64,000 nt of DNA from Clostridia bacterium (GCA_017935675.1 JAGBHE010000036.1:1-64000), one strand, 5' to 3'; positions 16,567-27,610 are shown, counted from the first letter of the stretch. The notes: generated by a model not told the origin, from the letters alone. Numbers and translations are program-made.

Positions 16567-19068
16567 ATGAAGAAAAACAACGAAAACATGAAAAAAATGT
16601 TAACGGGTGTGCTTAGCATTTCAATGCTTTTTACAACATGTATGATGGGCTCGGCCGCTGAAAAAACCGCGGAGACGGATATTGATAATCCTGTGGGCGT
16701 GTACTACGGGGTAAATAATGCTGATGGATATGATTCTACAAACTACAGCATCAAGTATTCTGAGAACGCATATGAGGGTGACTATTCCCTTTATATCAGC
16801 AATACTGAAATTGATTACCGGTCGCTGATTACAAAAATACCTTTTAAGACAACGCTTGCAACCGGCGATACATACAGAGTAAGCTATTGGATTAACTGTG
16901 AAAATCAAGAGGGACAGATTGCGATGGGAATAAGAGGCGGAGCTGATGTAAAATTTGATTGGGTTTCGCCGTCGGCGACAAATGAATGGGTATATTGTGA
17001 GAAGGATGTAACCCTTACATTAGATGCGAACGAAATTCAGTTTACGACATGGAAAAGCAGCAGATATATTGACGATGTGCAGGTTCGCAAGGTAAATGCC
17101 GATGGAACACTTGGTGAAAATGTTGTTTTTAACGGAAACTTTGAAACAATAAAAGTAAGGAATTCACACACAAAGTATCCTGTGAACTTCTTCGGCTGGT
17201 ACACAAATTACCCTGACGAGAAGGAAACATTTTTCGCCTCATCAGATGCTGACGCTTACACAGGCGAGCGTTCTCTTATGGTAAATATTTCTGATGAAGT
17301 GCCAAATGCAACTTACGATGTGGTAACATACATGGATGAGGGATTGAAAAACGGAACAAAATATAAGTTTGAAGCTTATATAAAGAATGCGGATATATAT
17401 AATACGAGAGCTTCTCTGGCAAATCAAGGAGGAAATATCAGTTGGGGATTTATTCGGACTGAAGGGGGAACCGATGCAGGAGACGGATGGTATAAAATAA
17501 CATATGAAATTACCGGAGACAGCGCCCAGGATAAGACCTTAAGATTTGCATTCTGGCCAAAAGGTACAATGCTTATTGATGATGTATCATTGTATGAGCT
17601 TGATTCAAACGGAAATGTGATTGACGGAGCCGTAAATCTTATCCCGTATGGCGATATGGAGGAATATCTTGATTTTGAGTCAGTTGATGCAGAAAGGATT
17701 ACAAACAACAATTGGAAAATCAATGTTAAGGTAGTCGACAATGTGACAGCACCATCTGTTGAAAAGTCTGATTATGTTCGTTTTGAAGAATATGAGCCGG
17801 GCAATTATGCAATGCATCTTAACTATGATGATTATGTGAAGGATAATACATATGTTTCTGTATCGGCAAGCAGTGAGTTTGAAATTGAAAACGGTACAGA
17901 ATATACGTGCGAATATGATATTAAAGCAGCATCACATGACGATAAAGGTATCGGCATACATCCTTTCGGTAACTGGGGAAACGGCTGTGCAAACAGTGCA
18001 ACTGCTTGGTTCAGAAATGTAGCTTCTCAGGATCTTGATAACGGCTGGAGACATTGTACAATTACTGCTACCAGCAATCAAAGCTCAGGCGATATACGTA
18101 TTTATCTGGACGGTTATTGCGATGCTGTTATTGATAACATTAAGGTTTATAAAACTTCAGATGTATCAAAAACAAATCTTGTAGTTGACGGTGATTTTCA
18201 GAATAGTATTCTAACACCTGCTTTTGATGAACAGGTATCGGTCGGCGAAGCGTATGGCTGGGGCTTAGAAAAGCATAATTTAAGCGGAGCTGATGAAAAT
18301 TATGCAAAGCTTGTTAAAATTTCAGAGGGTAACTATGCAATGCACCTGAATGCTGATTTTGCGCAGGCAGATAATGTGTATTATCTGTTTACAAATGTTG
18401 ATGATAACGGCAATGCCGTAAAGCATATCTTTCCGGGAAGCGGCGGAACATACACATTGAGCTTTGACGCAAAGGGGATTACAACAGATACCTTTGCATA
18501 CGGAGCGTATTGGGAGGGACATGTTATACGAAACTCGCAAAGTTCCGAATGGATCAAGACAGAGCTTGGAGACGGCTGGGTAAACTACAGATTCACGCAA
18601 AACTGGGGAACAGGGAGTGACGGAAGGGAGCTTCAGCCGGCAATTAATGTTGATAAACCGGTAGATTTTATTGTGGATAATATCAGTTTCAGGGATGATG
18701 TTACAGGGGTTGAGTATATTATAAACGGTGACTTTAACACATTAAAAAATCCTGATCCGATATTTACAACCGTATTTAAAGATGCTTCAGGTAATAAAGC
18801 GGATAAGCTTGCAGTAGGTGCTATGAGTGTTTCTTGTACGGTTGAAAATCTTGACAAGCCTGTAGCTGCTTTTCTTGCAGTATATGAGGATGGAAAGCTT
18901 TATGAGGTTTCGATAATGACAGCTTCTGAGAAAACAAGCGGTCTTTATGAAACAGGCTTTATTGTTCCGGACCTTTCAGGTGAAAGCGTCTTTACAGCGA
19001 AGGTTATGTTTTGGAATGATATTGCGGGAATTGTTCCTTATTGCCCTGCAGCACTAATCAGTGAATAA
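16567..19068 (+). CDS. Secreted protein with four CBM-like modules, cassette A gene 4
   Basis: The 833-residue protein has a signal peptide (to about 31, ending GSAAE). Four jelly-roll CBM-like modules follow at about 45-194, 198-357, 361-544 and 553-724. Each shows the pattern of a sugar-facing sandwich and a closing VDD/IDD..VFNGNFE strand. The fourth is nearly identical to the repeats of the upstream gene. The C-terminal about 100 residues end FTAKVMFWNDIAGIVPYCPA, the recurring C-terminal domain of this locus. No catalytic residues were seen. AAAGGAG precedes ATG 16567. The 107-bp gap before it and the 131-bp gap after it hold no gene. Its paralogue is 34207-36291. It probably captures glycans near the cell surface. 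Confidence 0.82.
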   Translation: MKKNNENMKKMLTGVLSISMLFTTCMMGSAAEKTAETDIDNPVGVYYGVNNADGYDSTNYSIKYSENAYEGDYSLYISNTEIDYRSLITKIPFKTTLATGDTYRVSYWINCENQEGQIAMGIRGGADVKFDWVSPSATNEWVYCEKDVTLTLDANEIQFTTWKSSRYIDDVQVRKVNADGTLGENVVFNGNFETIKVRNSHTKYPVNFFGWYTNYPDEKETFFASSDADAYTGERSLMVNISDEVPNATYDVVTYMDEGLKNGTKYKFEAYIKNADIYNTRASLANQGGNISWGFIRTEGGTDAGDGWYKITYEITGDSAQDKTLRFAFWPKGTMLIDDVSLYELDSNGNVIDGAVNLIPYGDMEEYLDFESVDAERITNNNWKINVKVVDNVTAPSVEKSDYVRFEEYEPGNYAMHLNYDDYVKDNTYVSVSASSEFEIENGTEYTCEYDIKAASHDDKGIGIHPFGNWGNGCANSATAWFRNVASQDLDNGWRHCTITATSNQSSGDIRIYLDGYCDAVIDNIKVYKTSDVSKTNLVVDGDFQNSILTPAFDEQVSVGEAYGWGLEKHNLSGADENYAKLVKISEGNYAMHLNADFAQADNVYYLFTNVDDNGNAVKHIFPGSGGTYTLSFDAKGITTDTFAYGAYWEGHVIRNSQSSEWIKTELGDGWVNYRFTQNWGTGSDGRELQPAINVDKPVDFIVDNISFRDDVTGVEYIINGDFNTLKNPDPIFTTVFKDASGNKADKLAVGAMSVSCTVENLDKPVAAFLAVYEDGKLYEVSIMTASEKTSGLYETGFIVPDLSGESVFTAKVMFWNDIAGIVPYCPAALISE
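18225..18740 (+). repeat. CBM-encoding repeat, copy 3
   Basis: Copy of the repeat at 15043-15560, here forming the last CBM-like module of the next gene. The high DNA identity between two separate genes points to recent copying or gene conversion. Confidence 0.8.
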
Positions 19069-19199
19069 TATTCGTCCGTGGTATTATTTTGTGCAGAAAG
19101 TTTGTGCCGGTGCAGGGAACGGCCTGTGTATTGATTCCTTAGTAATATAATAAAGCGGAACGATTCGGAGGTCGTTTCCTGCAATAGGAGGATAACAAT

Positions 19200-22100
19200 A
19201 TGTTTAATATAAGAAAACAAATCACAGCCTTGATTTTGACAGTGGTTATGCTTCCGATAGCCGGGTTTGCCACGGTCAGAGCTGCGAGTGTTGCAAGTGT
19301 ACCTGGATGGAGCATCGTGCTGGTCGGAGATTGTGATGCAGATGTTTTCATTGACAATGCGGTTACTTATAAAGGTGACGGTGCATTAAAGCTTGATATC
19401 AATTCTCCGCTTTTGGGAAATGTATATGTAGATGTTACGCAAAATGTACCTGTTGAGGCAGGGAAAAAATATTATGTCGGCGGAATGGCAAAGGGTATTA
19501 ATGCAGATACTGCTAACTTTATCGTGAATTGGGGGCAGAGATATTATCCAACAGAGTACGGCGGTACATTTGATTGGACTAATTATAAATTTTTGTATTA
19601 TGCCGAAAAAACCGAAAATGTTACATGGAGATTTTCCGCAGAGGGTTATGGCGAGCTATGGATAGATGAATGCTTCTTTATAGATATTGAAACAGGAGAG
19701 AACCTGCTTGAAAATCCCACCTTTGATACCGGCTCTGCAAGCGGCGGCACAAGTGAGGTTATCTCGGATGAGAATAAATCAAATGATGAAATATATGAAA
19801 AGATTACAGCATCCGAAAGCTTTACCGAGGAGGAAATAAATAAGGTAATCGGTGGATTTAAGTATATACCCGTTTATCAGGCAAAGGATATAACAATTGA
19901 TGGTAAGGTTGATGACTGGGCGGATTATAATCCTATTGATATGCCTACATTATCAAACCAGTATCAGATTTATATGCAGGATTCACGGCTTTTGGATGTT
20001 GAAGGAAGCTGTCGGTTTTGCTATGATGACAAATATTTTTATATGCTTGTTGAGGTAGAGGACGATATAAACTATTTTGTGCCGGGATCGGGATATTGGA
20101 CAGGTGACAGCTTACAAATGGCAGTTTCGTCTATGGAAGAGGGATACGGCAGTGAGCTTGGTCTTACTGTAAATCCGGAAACGGGAGAAATGGAAATATT
20201 TGGCATGGGGGACAGTGTAACTCCGGTTATGGCAAAGGGAAGCGTAAGCGGTACCCACACTGTTTATGAATTTGCTTTTCCATGGGATTCAAAGTTTTCA
20301 GAAGCTCCGAAAAAAATGCTTTTTAATATATTGATAAATGATAATGACGGTGATGGCAGACGCTATTGTGCTGAGCTTGCTCCGGGTATCTCCGAAGGCA
20401 AGACTAATGTAAAATTCCCTATCCTTGAATTTCTGGACAGCGAAAAGGATTGGTATGGTTGGATTGAATCTCCGTCCGGGACCGGTCTTATCACAAATAC
20501 AGAATATAAGTTTAATTATTATCTGGTAAATGAAAGTGATGATGAAAAGTCCATAAAGCTGACATATACCGATACCGGCGAAAATGAAACTATTGTTATT
20601 CCGCCGCATTCAGGCGTTCGCCGTGAGATTACAAAGCTGTTTGAAGCTGAAAACGATTATAATTTGGGAGTCAATTTTGAGTGTGACGGTATTATAGCAG
20701 ATTATTCGCTTGATGTCAGAGCAGATGAGCCTATGGCAACAGCCGAAGAAACAAGTGAGGCTATTAAAACCTTGACAAAACAGGTTGATGAATTGAAAAG
20801 GCTTATTAAAAAATGTGAAAATAAAGGCATAAAAGCTGATTATGAGGAAAAACACTGTAATATTTTAGGAGAAACAATCGGCTTTTTGGAGGAAGACCTT
20901 AGTGTTAAGGATCTTGCTCGTGTTAATTATACTGCAAGAGTTACTACGAGGATATATGAGGAGGATAAGGCAAATCTGAACGCTTATCTTTCAGGTACAA
21001 AAAAACCGCTTGAGGCACCTGTCTGGATTGGTGCGGATATTACATCCGATGAGTATTCGCTCATTTCCGAAATGGAAATGCCTGACGGGAGCATAGAGGA
21101 AAGGCCGGTATTCTTTAACGGTTACGGTCATGGCCTGGCAAAATCAAAGATAGCTAATTTTGATAGCACCTGGAATGCAAATACTACACAGTTTGAGCTT
21201 GGACCTTCACAGGCTATGAGTACATATCCGGCATGGACGTTTGAAGACAGCGGCGGAGGAACATATAGCTATGAAATGGAAAAAGATGTTGTTAAGGACG
21301 GCGAAAAGTCATTTAAGATTGTTTGGGAATCCGAACAAAAACCAAATGTTTACCTTCGTATTAAAAATACATTTGACACTATTCCCGGTCATACATATGT
21401 CATGAAATGCTGGGTAAAGGGTGATAATCTTCAAGGCGATGCTACAATTTTTCCGGACGTATGGGATTGGGGCTCGTCACAAAGAGTAAACGGCACATTT
21501 GACTGGAAGGAGCTTACCTTTGAAAAAACAGCAGCATCAGATTCTATGCAGGTACATTTTAATGTAGAAGCACCGTGTGATGCATTGTATTTTGATGGCT
21601 TTGAGGTTTATGATAAGGAAGATCCGGATACAAATATAATAAGAAACGGAAGCTTTGAAGAGGGCGACGGTAAAATGCCTGTATTCGATTATGGCTCTGC
21701 TAATATCAAGGAGATTATTGACAGCCTTGATGTTTGTGAAGAAAACAATGTATATGCTGATTTTATAATATCTCCGCATTACTTCTTTGATGATATAATT
21801 AAAAATAATGATATAGCAGTAGAAGGCAATACTTTTATAAAGTATAATGTCAATGCTCCGATTGCGAGGGAAATTGTTGAAACACATATAAGAAGCTTAA
21901 TTCCTATGATTAAGGATCATCCGGCACTCAGGAGTATTACTATTTCCAATGAGCCTATGTTTAATACAAGAGGATGCGGAGATTATTATAACGAGGATTG
22001 GTGGAGGTTCTTAGAGCAGCGATATAACGGCAGCATTGAGGAGCTTAATGCATCATACGGAACAAGCTACAGTGCATTTAATGAAATTGACCAGAATGCA

Positions 22101-23897
22101 GACCAGAAAACACCTGCAAAGAATTATGATTATTTCTTATTCTGTTCAGATGTTTTTGCAAAGTGGCATGAATGGATGGCGGGAATCATAAAGGAGATTG
22201 CACCTGATATCCCCATTACATCAAAGATATTTGCTTATGTTCTTGATAAGCCGTCTAATATGTTAAGATTTAACGTTGATGCTGAAAAGTTTGCTGAATT
22301 TACTGATTTAAACGGCTGCGATGCATACAATAACATGGATTCGTTATACGGACCGCTTGTTAAAGAAATGTGGTATGATTACATGCAGTCGATAAGTCAG
22401 AGACCGGTGCTTGATACAGAAAACCATTATGTTGCGGACAGAAATGAGTCAATGTATTTTGAGGAGGTTGCCACACATATCGGACAGGATATCTTTAACG
22501 GAGCAGTCCATGGCCGTGCAAATGCAATAAGCTGGATTTTGGCAAGAAGTACAGACAAAACAAATCAAGTGCGTGGTAATATCATGTACAGACCTGATGC
22601 ACTTGTTGTATCATCAGATACGACTTATGATTTAAACCGTCTTGCGTATGAAATAACGTCACTGCAAAAAGAACCGAAAGAGGTTGCGGTGCTCTATACA
22701 AATTCAAGCACATTGAATAACGACAGCTCGCTGCAGGCTATTTACCGTGCATATTCGGCAATTGCATTTCATGGAAAAATCCCGAGATTTGTTGTTGAGA
22801 GTCAGCTTGAGAAAATGGATAATTATGATATATTAATTGTACCGCAGCTGCCATTTGCAGCTCCTGAAACCTTTGAAAAGATTGCTGATTATATTAAAAA
22901 CGGCGGCAGGGTGATTATTCTCAACGAAAATTCTCTTTCAAAAACTGATAAAAATCTTGAGCCTGACGCGGAGCTTAGAAAATTTATTTTTGATAATTCG
23001 GAGGTGGTGGAGTTTTACGCGACAACATCAGGTACCTCTGATGAATATATTAACAATCTTAACAAAACATATCGCAGGGTGCTTGAAGAAGAAGGTCTTT
23101 ATTATGCAGAGCTTATAGATGCACAAACCGGAGAAATCTGCGAAAATGTTGAATATGTTCTCGGAATATGTGACGGAAAACTTATTTTAAATATTGCAAA
23201 TAAGCGTGATAAAAAAGGTGCTTCCGCAACCGTACAGCTTAAAATTAACGGCGAGCCTGTAAATGAGATGCTTGATCTTCGCAGCGGAGAAACAGTAGAG
23301 GGTGCCGTTACGGTTGATGCATATGACTATGGTATTTATAAAATTGAGGTTGACAGTCCGTTTATTGATACTTACAGGCATTGGGGAGCAGACGAAATAA
23401 CCGAGCTTTACTCAAAGGGACTTGTAAAGGGAGTCAGTGAATCAAGATTTAACCCGAATGCATATATTACCAGAGCTGAGTTTTTAGCATTGGTAACACG
23501 GGCTTTGGGGATTTCGGAAGGGAACTTTGACGGTGAAATCCCTGATGTAAAGGCGAGCGATTGGTTTGCGGGTACTGTTGCGGCAGGTCTTGCAAATAAT
23601 TTAATAGAAGACAGTGAATTTAGGCCGAATGCTGCAATTACCCGGGAGGAAATGTGTATAATTCTTGCTCGTGCGTGTGAATATGCAGGAATTGAAAATA
23701 ATGGAGCTACGGTTAGAAGCTTTACTGACGAGGAGAAAATTATCGATACGGAAGCTGTCGATATGGTATCGGGCTTGGGTATTGTAAATGGCTATGAGGA
23801 TGGTTCATTTCGTCCGGACGGAACAGCGACAAGAGCGGAGGCATCAGCTATGTTAAACCGCTTTACCGATTTGAAGGGAGAAATGAATAATGAATAA
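19200..23897 (+). CDS. SLH-anchored GH42-like glycoside hydrolase, cassette A gene 5
   Basis: This is a 1565-residue cell-surface enzyme. In order: signal peptide (to about 28); jelly-roll CBM-like domain (28-177); CBM9-like domain (about 224-410, ITIDGKVDDWADYN and YDDKYFYMLVEVEDD); beta domain (414-507); helical segment (514-600); split catalytic barrel; GATase-like domain resembling the GH42 trimerisation domain (about 1157-1270, VAVLYTNSS..YDILIVPQLPF); beta tail; three SLH domains (1384-1564). The barrel shows ITISNEP with candidate acid/base Glu918 and VLDTENHY with candidate nucleophile Glu1074. Between them YNGSIEELNASYGTSYSAFN is typical of GH42. A second CBM-like module (about 676-823) is inserted inside the barrel. 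GH42 members are mainly beta-galactosidases; activity here is not certain. AGGAGG precedes the ATG. It overlaps the next gene by 8 bp. Confidence 0.85.
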   Translation: MFNIRKQITALILTVVMLPIAGFATVRAASVASVPGWSIVLVGDCDADVFIDNAVTYKGDGALKLDINSPLLGNVYVDVTQNVPVEAGKKYYVGGMAKGINADTANFIVNWGQRYYPTEYGGTFDWTNYKFLYYAEKTENVTWRFSAEGYGELWIDECFFIDIETGENLLENPTFDTGSASGGTSEVISDENKSNDEIYEKITASESFTEEEINKVIGGFKYIPVYQAKDITIDGKVDDWADYNPIDMPTLSNQYQIYMQDSRLLDVEGSCRFCYDDKYFYMLVEVEDDINYFVPGSGYWTGDSLQMAVSSMEEGYGSELGLTVNPETGEMEIFGMGDSVTPVMAKGSVSGTHTVYEFAFPWDSKFSEAPKKMLFNILINDNDGDGRRYCAELAPGISEGKTNVKFPILEFLDSEKDWYGWIESPSGTGLITNTEYKFNYYLVNESDDEKSIKLTYTDTGENETIVIPPHSGVRREITKLFEAENDYNLGVNFECDGIIADYSLDVRADEPMATAEETSEAIKTLTKQVDELKRLIKKCENKGIKADYEEKHCNILGETIGFLEEDLSVKDLARVNYTARVTTRIYEEDKANLNAYLSGTKKPLEAPVWIGADITSDEYSLISEMEMPDGSIEERPVFFNGYGHGLAKSKIANFDSTWNANTTQFELGPSQAMSTYPAWTFEDSGGGTYSYEMEKDVVKDGEKSFKIVWESEQKPNVYLRIKNTFDTIPGHTYVMKCWVKGDNLQGDATIFPDVWDWGSSQRVNGTFDWKELTFEKTAASDSMQVHFNVEAPCDALYFDGFEVYDKEDPDTNIIRNGSFEEGDGKMPVFDYGSANIKEIIDSLDVCEENNVYADFIISPHYFFDDIIKNNDIAVEGNTFIKYNVNAPIAREIVETHIRSLIPMIKDHPALRSITISNEPMFNTRGCGDYYNEDWWRFLEQRYNGSIEELNASYGTSYSAFNEIDQNADQKTPAKNYDYFLFCSDVFAKWHEWMAGIIKEIAPDIPITSKIFAYVLDKPSNMLRFNVDAEKFAEFTDLNGCDAYNNMDSLYGPLVKEMWYDYMQSISQRPVLDTENHYVADRNESMYFEEVATHIGQDIFNGAVHGRANAISWILARSTDKTNQVRGNIMYRPDALVVSSDTTYDLNRLAYEITSLQKEPKEVAVLYTNSSTLNNDSSLQAIYRAYSAIAFHGKIPRFVVESQLEKMDNYDILIVPQLPFAAPETFEKIADYIKNGGRVIILNENSLSKTDKNLEPDAELRKFIFDNSEVVEFYATTSGTSDEYINNLNKTYRRVLEEEGLYYAELIDAQTGEICENVEYVLGICDGKLILNIANKRDKKGASATVQLKINGEPVNEMLDLRSGETVEGAVTVDAYDYGIYKIEVDSPFIDTYRHWGADEITELYSKGLVKGVSESRFNPNAYITRAEFLALVTRALGISEGNFDGEIPDVKASDWFAGTVAAGLANNLIEDSEFRPNAAITREEMCIILARACEYAGIENNGATVRSFTDEEKIIDTEAVDMVSGLGIVNGYEDGSFRPDGTATRAEASAMLNRFTDLKGEMNNE

Positions 23898-26800
23898 AAA
23901 AATATCAGCTGCAATGCTGTCATTTACAATGCTTGCAGCACCCCTTAGCGGTTTCGCAGCAATAACAGCAGATGATATTGATTATACAGAGGAGCTTAGA
24001 ACACTTGAGAATTTGATGTCACAATGTGCTGAAAAGGGTATTTCGTGTGAGTATGAGAATGTAATTTATCAAACAATTGAAAGATTTGATGATTATCTTG
24101 TTCAGGACATTAATGATGGTGTTGATGACAGTATAACATCATATAATGTATCAGCAATGAATGCTCTTTATAATGAGGCGGCTGCAAATTTAGAAGCATA
24201 TATAGCAGGGACAAAATCACCTAAAGAGGCAGAGCTTGCTGATATGACAAAAATTGCTGTTTCAGACACGGATATGACAGCAGACGGCATGCCGGCATTT
24301 TCGATTGGATATGGACATTCAAACGACATAACAGATGATATTGAGAGCTTTAATGGTTTTGGAGCAAGTAATATCAGCATGGAATTCGGACCGGCAGATT
24401 TATTTGATTTTTCTGTTCCGTTTGAAGATGAAAATCATTCAACATCATACGAAGTTCAATTTGATGCACAGAATGTACATAGCGGCAGCTATTCTTTAAA
24501 GGTTTCAAATGCAACTGCAAAGTCAGCTAATGTGTATTACAGAATGAATCAGAGGGTTGCGTGTAAACCGGGGACAACTTATAATTTTGGTACATATGCA
24601 AAGGTGCAGAATATGAGCACCAACGGTTTGGCTGTTGTACTAAGAGGAAATGACTGGTCTGATTACATTGATCTTTCAGATGCAAAAGATGAGTGGACAT
24701 TATATCAGAGCAGCTTTACAACAGCGGCTGACCAGACAAGTCTGAATTTTAATTTTGTTGTTGAGGGTGAAGCTGTTTGCTGGTTTGATGATATGTTTGT
24801 ATGTGAGAACGGTACATCTGACAATATTCTTAAAAACGGAGATTTAGAAGGAACAAATACATTTATTCCTTTTGAAGCGGAGAATCACAGCACATCCTAT
24901 TCTGCTGCATATACAAACGACGGAACAGATACAGTATTAAAAATAGTAAATTCTACAGAAATTCCCGATGGCGGAAATGTATATGTAAGATTTAAGCAGA
25001 TTGTTCCTGTTGAGCCAAACACAACATATGAATTTGGTGGTTCGGCAAAGGCTGTTCAGACAGGTGCTGTTGTGCCAAATGTAAAATTCTTTGGAAATGA
25101 CTGGAGCTGGAATAATCAAGCGGTTATTGAACTTGGCAGGGATTGGGGGACATATACCGGTACATATACGACAGGAGCAGAAGAAACTGAAATTGTATTC
25201 AATTTCTCAGTTGAGGGCGCAATGGATTTATGGCTCGACGACTTGTTTGTAAGAAAAAGCGGCACAACGGAGAATCTGGTATTTAACGGTGATTTTGAAG
25301 GGAAAGATACTCTAAGCCGTTTGGAGCCTGTTATAAGAGGGCTTGAAAAGGGTGAAAAAAATAACGTTGGTATAAACTTGCTGTTATCTCCTCACTATTT
25401 CCCGGCAAATATTGCAGATGTCGATTATTACAGCTCAGCAGACGGATTCATTAAGTATAATATAAATGCACCTGCGGCAAAGAAGGTTGTTGAAAACCAT
25501 ATAAGAACAATTATACCGCTTGTTAAAAATTATCCGGCACTTATAAGTATAATTCTTTCAAATGAGGCTGAGTTCAGAACATCTAATTATTCTGATTTCT
25601 ATTATGACGATTTTATCGCATATTTAAAGTCGCTGCACGGTACGGATATCAGCAGCTTAAATACAGATTATAATTTAAGCAAAGGTATTTTTGGATTTGG
25701 GAAAAAAACCTATGATGCATGGAGCGATGTTGCTATGCCGGATCCTGAAAACAGCAAATATGACAGTAATGCAATTATGTATGACTGGATCGAATTTAAT
25801 GATAAGATTGTTGCTGATTGGCATAAATGGATGGCTGATATTATAAAGGAATATACAACAATTCCTTTAAGCTCTAAGGTTATGAATGTTATCAGAAGAG
25901 ACGGAGAACAATCGACATTTGAAGAGCTTACACGGGGAACGGATATTGAGCTTTTGGATGCAGCAAGTGATTTTGGCGGTAATGACGTGATTGATTATTT
26001 TGATGATCCGTATGCATATTGGCATGCAATGATGTTTTATGATTATCAGTATTCGGTTACCGATAAACCCATTTATAATTCAGAAACTCATATTATTCGT
26101 GACGGAAACAATTCTACAGTGACTCCATATGATAAAAAAGCAGCGTCGAATGTAACAAATCATTTATGGATGAGTGCATCAAGAGGTGTTTCGATGCATT
26201 CTATCTGGCTTTGGGCACATAACAATAACCCGGCAAGTGCATCCTCACAGAGCATTCTTACACGACCTGATGCTGTAGCAGCTGCAGGTTATACAGGTCT
26301 TGATTTGAACCGCCTTGCTGACAGTGTTGCAAAAATCAAGAATGAACAGCCAAGCGTGGCAATGTTCTACTCTAAGCCGTCAAGAGTTCACAATGAGTAT
26401 CATATGCTGAGCACAATCCTTGCGTATCAGGCACTTACCAATGCCGGTATGAGGGTGGGCTTTGTATCTGAAAAGAGCCTTGATAAATTGGGAGAATATG
26501 ATGCGCTTGTTCTTGCAGGCGTTACAAATGCAACAGATGATGCAGCGGCTGCGGTAACAGCTTTTATGACGAATGGCGGCAAGGTCCTTACAATAGGTGA
26601 TGCTATGACCAAGAATGAATATGATGTTTCAAGGTCAAATTCTATTGCATCAAACAATAATTGTACAAAATTAGATATTACTCTAAACCTTCTGACTGAC
26701 AGAAACTATAATTTGACATCAGCAAATGCAAAGAGTATAATAAGTGCAGTTGAAGACTTGATTTCTGCAAATAATCTTACCCGTGTGGAGCTTAAAAATT

Positions 26801-27573
26801 CTGACGGCAGTACACCGACCATGCTTGATTGGTTTTATACTGCGGATAAATACGGAAATTTGCTTATAAACATCAGTAATGTCGATTACGATAATTACGG
26901 TACGGCAAAAACAGTAAATGTATATTTTGACGGCGAGAAGGTTACAGGCCTTACAGATTTGATTTCAGGAACGACATATGCGGATTCTGTCACATTAAAC
27001 AGCTTCAAACCGCAGCTTTTGAGTACACCTGTTGAAATTCCGAAAGCTGAAATACAAAATCCTTATGTAGATACCGATAATAATCGTCTTGTGTGGACAG
27101 TTACAGATGGTGAATATGCAGGTGCTGAAGTTTACAAAAAGACAGAAGCTTCATATGAACTTGTAACAACAGTCTTTGGAGATAATTATGAATATACCGG
27201 GCCGGGAATATATGTTGTAAAATTGGCAGGTGATGAAACGGAATGTGCTGACTTGACACAGCTTATTGCATTAGACCGGGCGATCACAGCATCTCTTGCA
27301 AACATAACTGTTTCCGAAAGTTCGGTAAGCTGTGATGTAAGCGCTGAGAATATTTCCGATTATGCGTTTAATGCTAAAATCAAGGTAGAGCTTTTGAATG
27401 CAGACGGTACAGCAAGCGGCAGATATCACAGTCAGATAAAGAAAATAGACAGTAACAAAGATATAGCTTTTAAGATTTCTTTGCCGAAGTACACTGAGAC
27501 GGCAGTTAAAGTGACTGTTATTGATATGGATACAGGAAAAGAAATTGCAGCATCAATAAGTAAAGAGTTTTAA
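23890..27573 (+). CDS. Secreted GH42-like glycoside hydrolase with two nested CBMs, cassette A gene 6
   Basis: The 1227-residue protein is a relative of the preceding enzyme without the CBM9 and SLH parts. It has a signal peptide (to about 22, GFAA) and the helical segment LENLMSQCAEKGISCEYE (about 35-110). The first barrel strands follow (NISMEFGPAD), then two tandem jelly-roll CBM-like modules (about 171-470), then the rest of the barrel. IILSNEAEF gives candidate acid/base Glu559 and YNSETHII candidate nucleophile Glu732. A GATase-like domain (about 817-917, VAMFYSKPSRVHNEYHM) and beta-sandwich tails close the protein. It starts 8 bp inside gene 5 with GAAGGGAG upstream, so translation is coupled. 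The paralogue in cassette B (41084-44029) has one nested CBM only. It is probably secreted and held by glycan binding or protein contacts. Confidence 0.85.
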   Translation: MNKKISAAMLSFTMLAAPLSGFAAITADDIDYTEELRTLENLMSQCAEKGISCEYENVIYQTIERFDDYLVQDINDGVDDSITSYNVSAMNALYNEAAANLEAYIAGTKSPKEAELADMTKIAVSDTDMTADGMPAFSIGYGHSNDITDDIESFNGFGASNISMEFGPADLFDFSVPFEDENHSTSYEVQFDAQNVHSGSYSLKVSNATAKSANVYYRMNQRVACKPGTTYNFGTYAKVQNMSTNGLAVVLRGNDWSDYIDLSDAKDEWTLYQSSFTTAADQTSLNFNFVVEGEAVCWFDDMFVCENGTSDNILKNGDLEGTNTFIPFEAENHSTSYSAAYTNDGTDTVLKIVNSTEIPDGGNVYVRFKQIVPVEPNTTYEFGGSAKAVQTGAVVPNVKFFGNDWSWNNQAVIELGRDWGTYTGTYTTGAEETEIVFNFSVEGAMDLWLDDLFVRKSGTTENLVFNGDFEGKDTLSRLEPVIRGLEKGEKNNVGINLLLSPHYFPANIADVDYYSSADGFIKYNINAPAAKKVVENHIRTIIPLVKNYPALISIILSNEAEFRTSNYSDFYYDDFIAYLKSLHGTDISSLNTDYNLSKGIFGFGKKTYDAWSDVAMPDPENSKYDSNAIMYDWIEFNDKIVADWHKWMADIIKEYTTIPLSSKVMNVIRRDGEQSTFEELTRGTDIELLDAASDFGGNDVIDYFDDPYAYWHAMMFYDYQYSVTDKPIYNSETHIIRDGNNSTVTPYDKKAASNVTNHLWMSASRGVSMHSIWLWAHNNNPASASSQSILTRPDAVAAAGYTGLDLNRLADSVAKIKNEQPSVAMFYSKPSRVHNEYHMLSTILAYQALTNAGMRVGFVSEKSLDKLGEYDALVLAGVTNATDDAAAAVTAFMTNGGKVLTIGDAMTKNEYDVSRSNSIASNNNCTKLDITLNLLTDRNYNLTSANAKSIISAVEDLISANNLTRVELKNSDGSTPTMLDWFYTADKYGNLLINISNVDYDNYGTAKTVNVYFDGEKVTGLTDLISGTTYADSVTLNSFKPQLLSTPVEIPKAEIQNPYVDTDNNRLVWTVTDGEYAGAEVYKKTEASYELVTTVFGDNYEYTGPGIYVVKLAGDETECADLTQLIALDRAITASLANITVSESSVSCDVSAENISDYAFNAKIKVELLNADGTASGRYHSQIKKIDSNKDIAFKISLPKYTETAVKVTVIDMDTGKEIAASISKEF

Positions 27574-27581
27574 AAACCCTC

Positions 27582-27610
27582 CGGGGCTGCTGCTTAACGC
27601 AACAGCCCCG
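27582..27610 (+). repeat. Stem-loop matching the third hairpin of the 140-bp repeat
   Basis: CGGGGCTGCTGC and GCAACAGCCCCG pair around TTAAC right after the GH42 gene. The same hairpin, with one or two changes, forms the right part of the repeat at 55397-55536, so this is a partial relative. No T-run follows, so termination would be weak. Confidence 0.65.

Noticed and set aside
14465..18600. Long - strand open frames opposite each CBM repeat (14465-14863, 15101-15574, 18322-18600)
   Set aside because: They sit at the same relative place only because the + strand repeats are nearly identical. They lack ribosome binding sites and the + strand codon pattern is clearly real.
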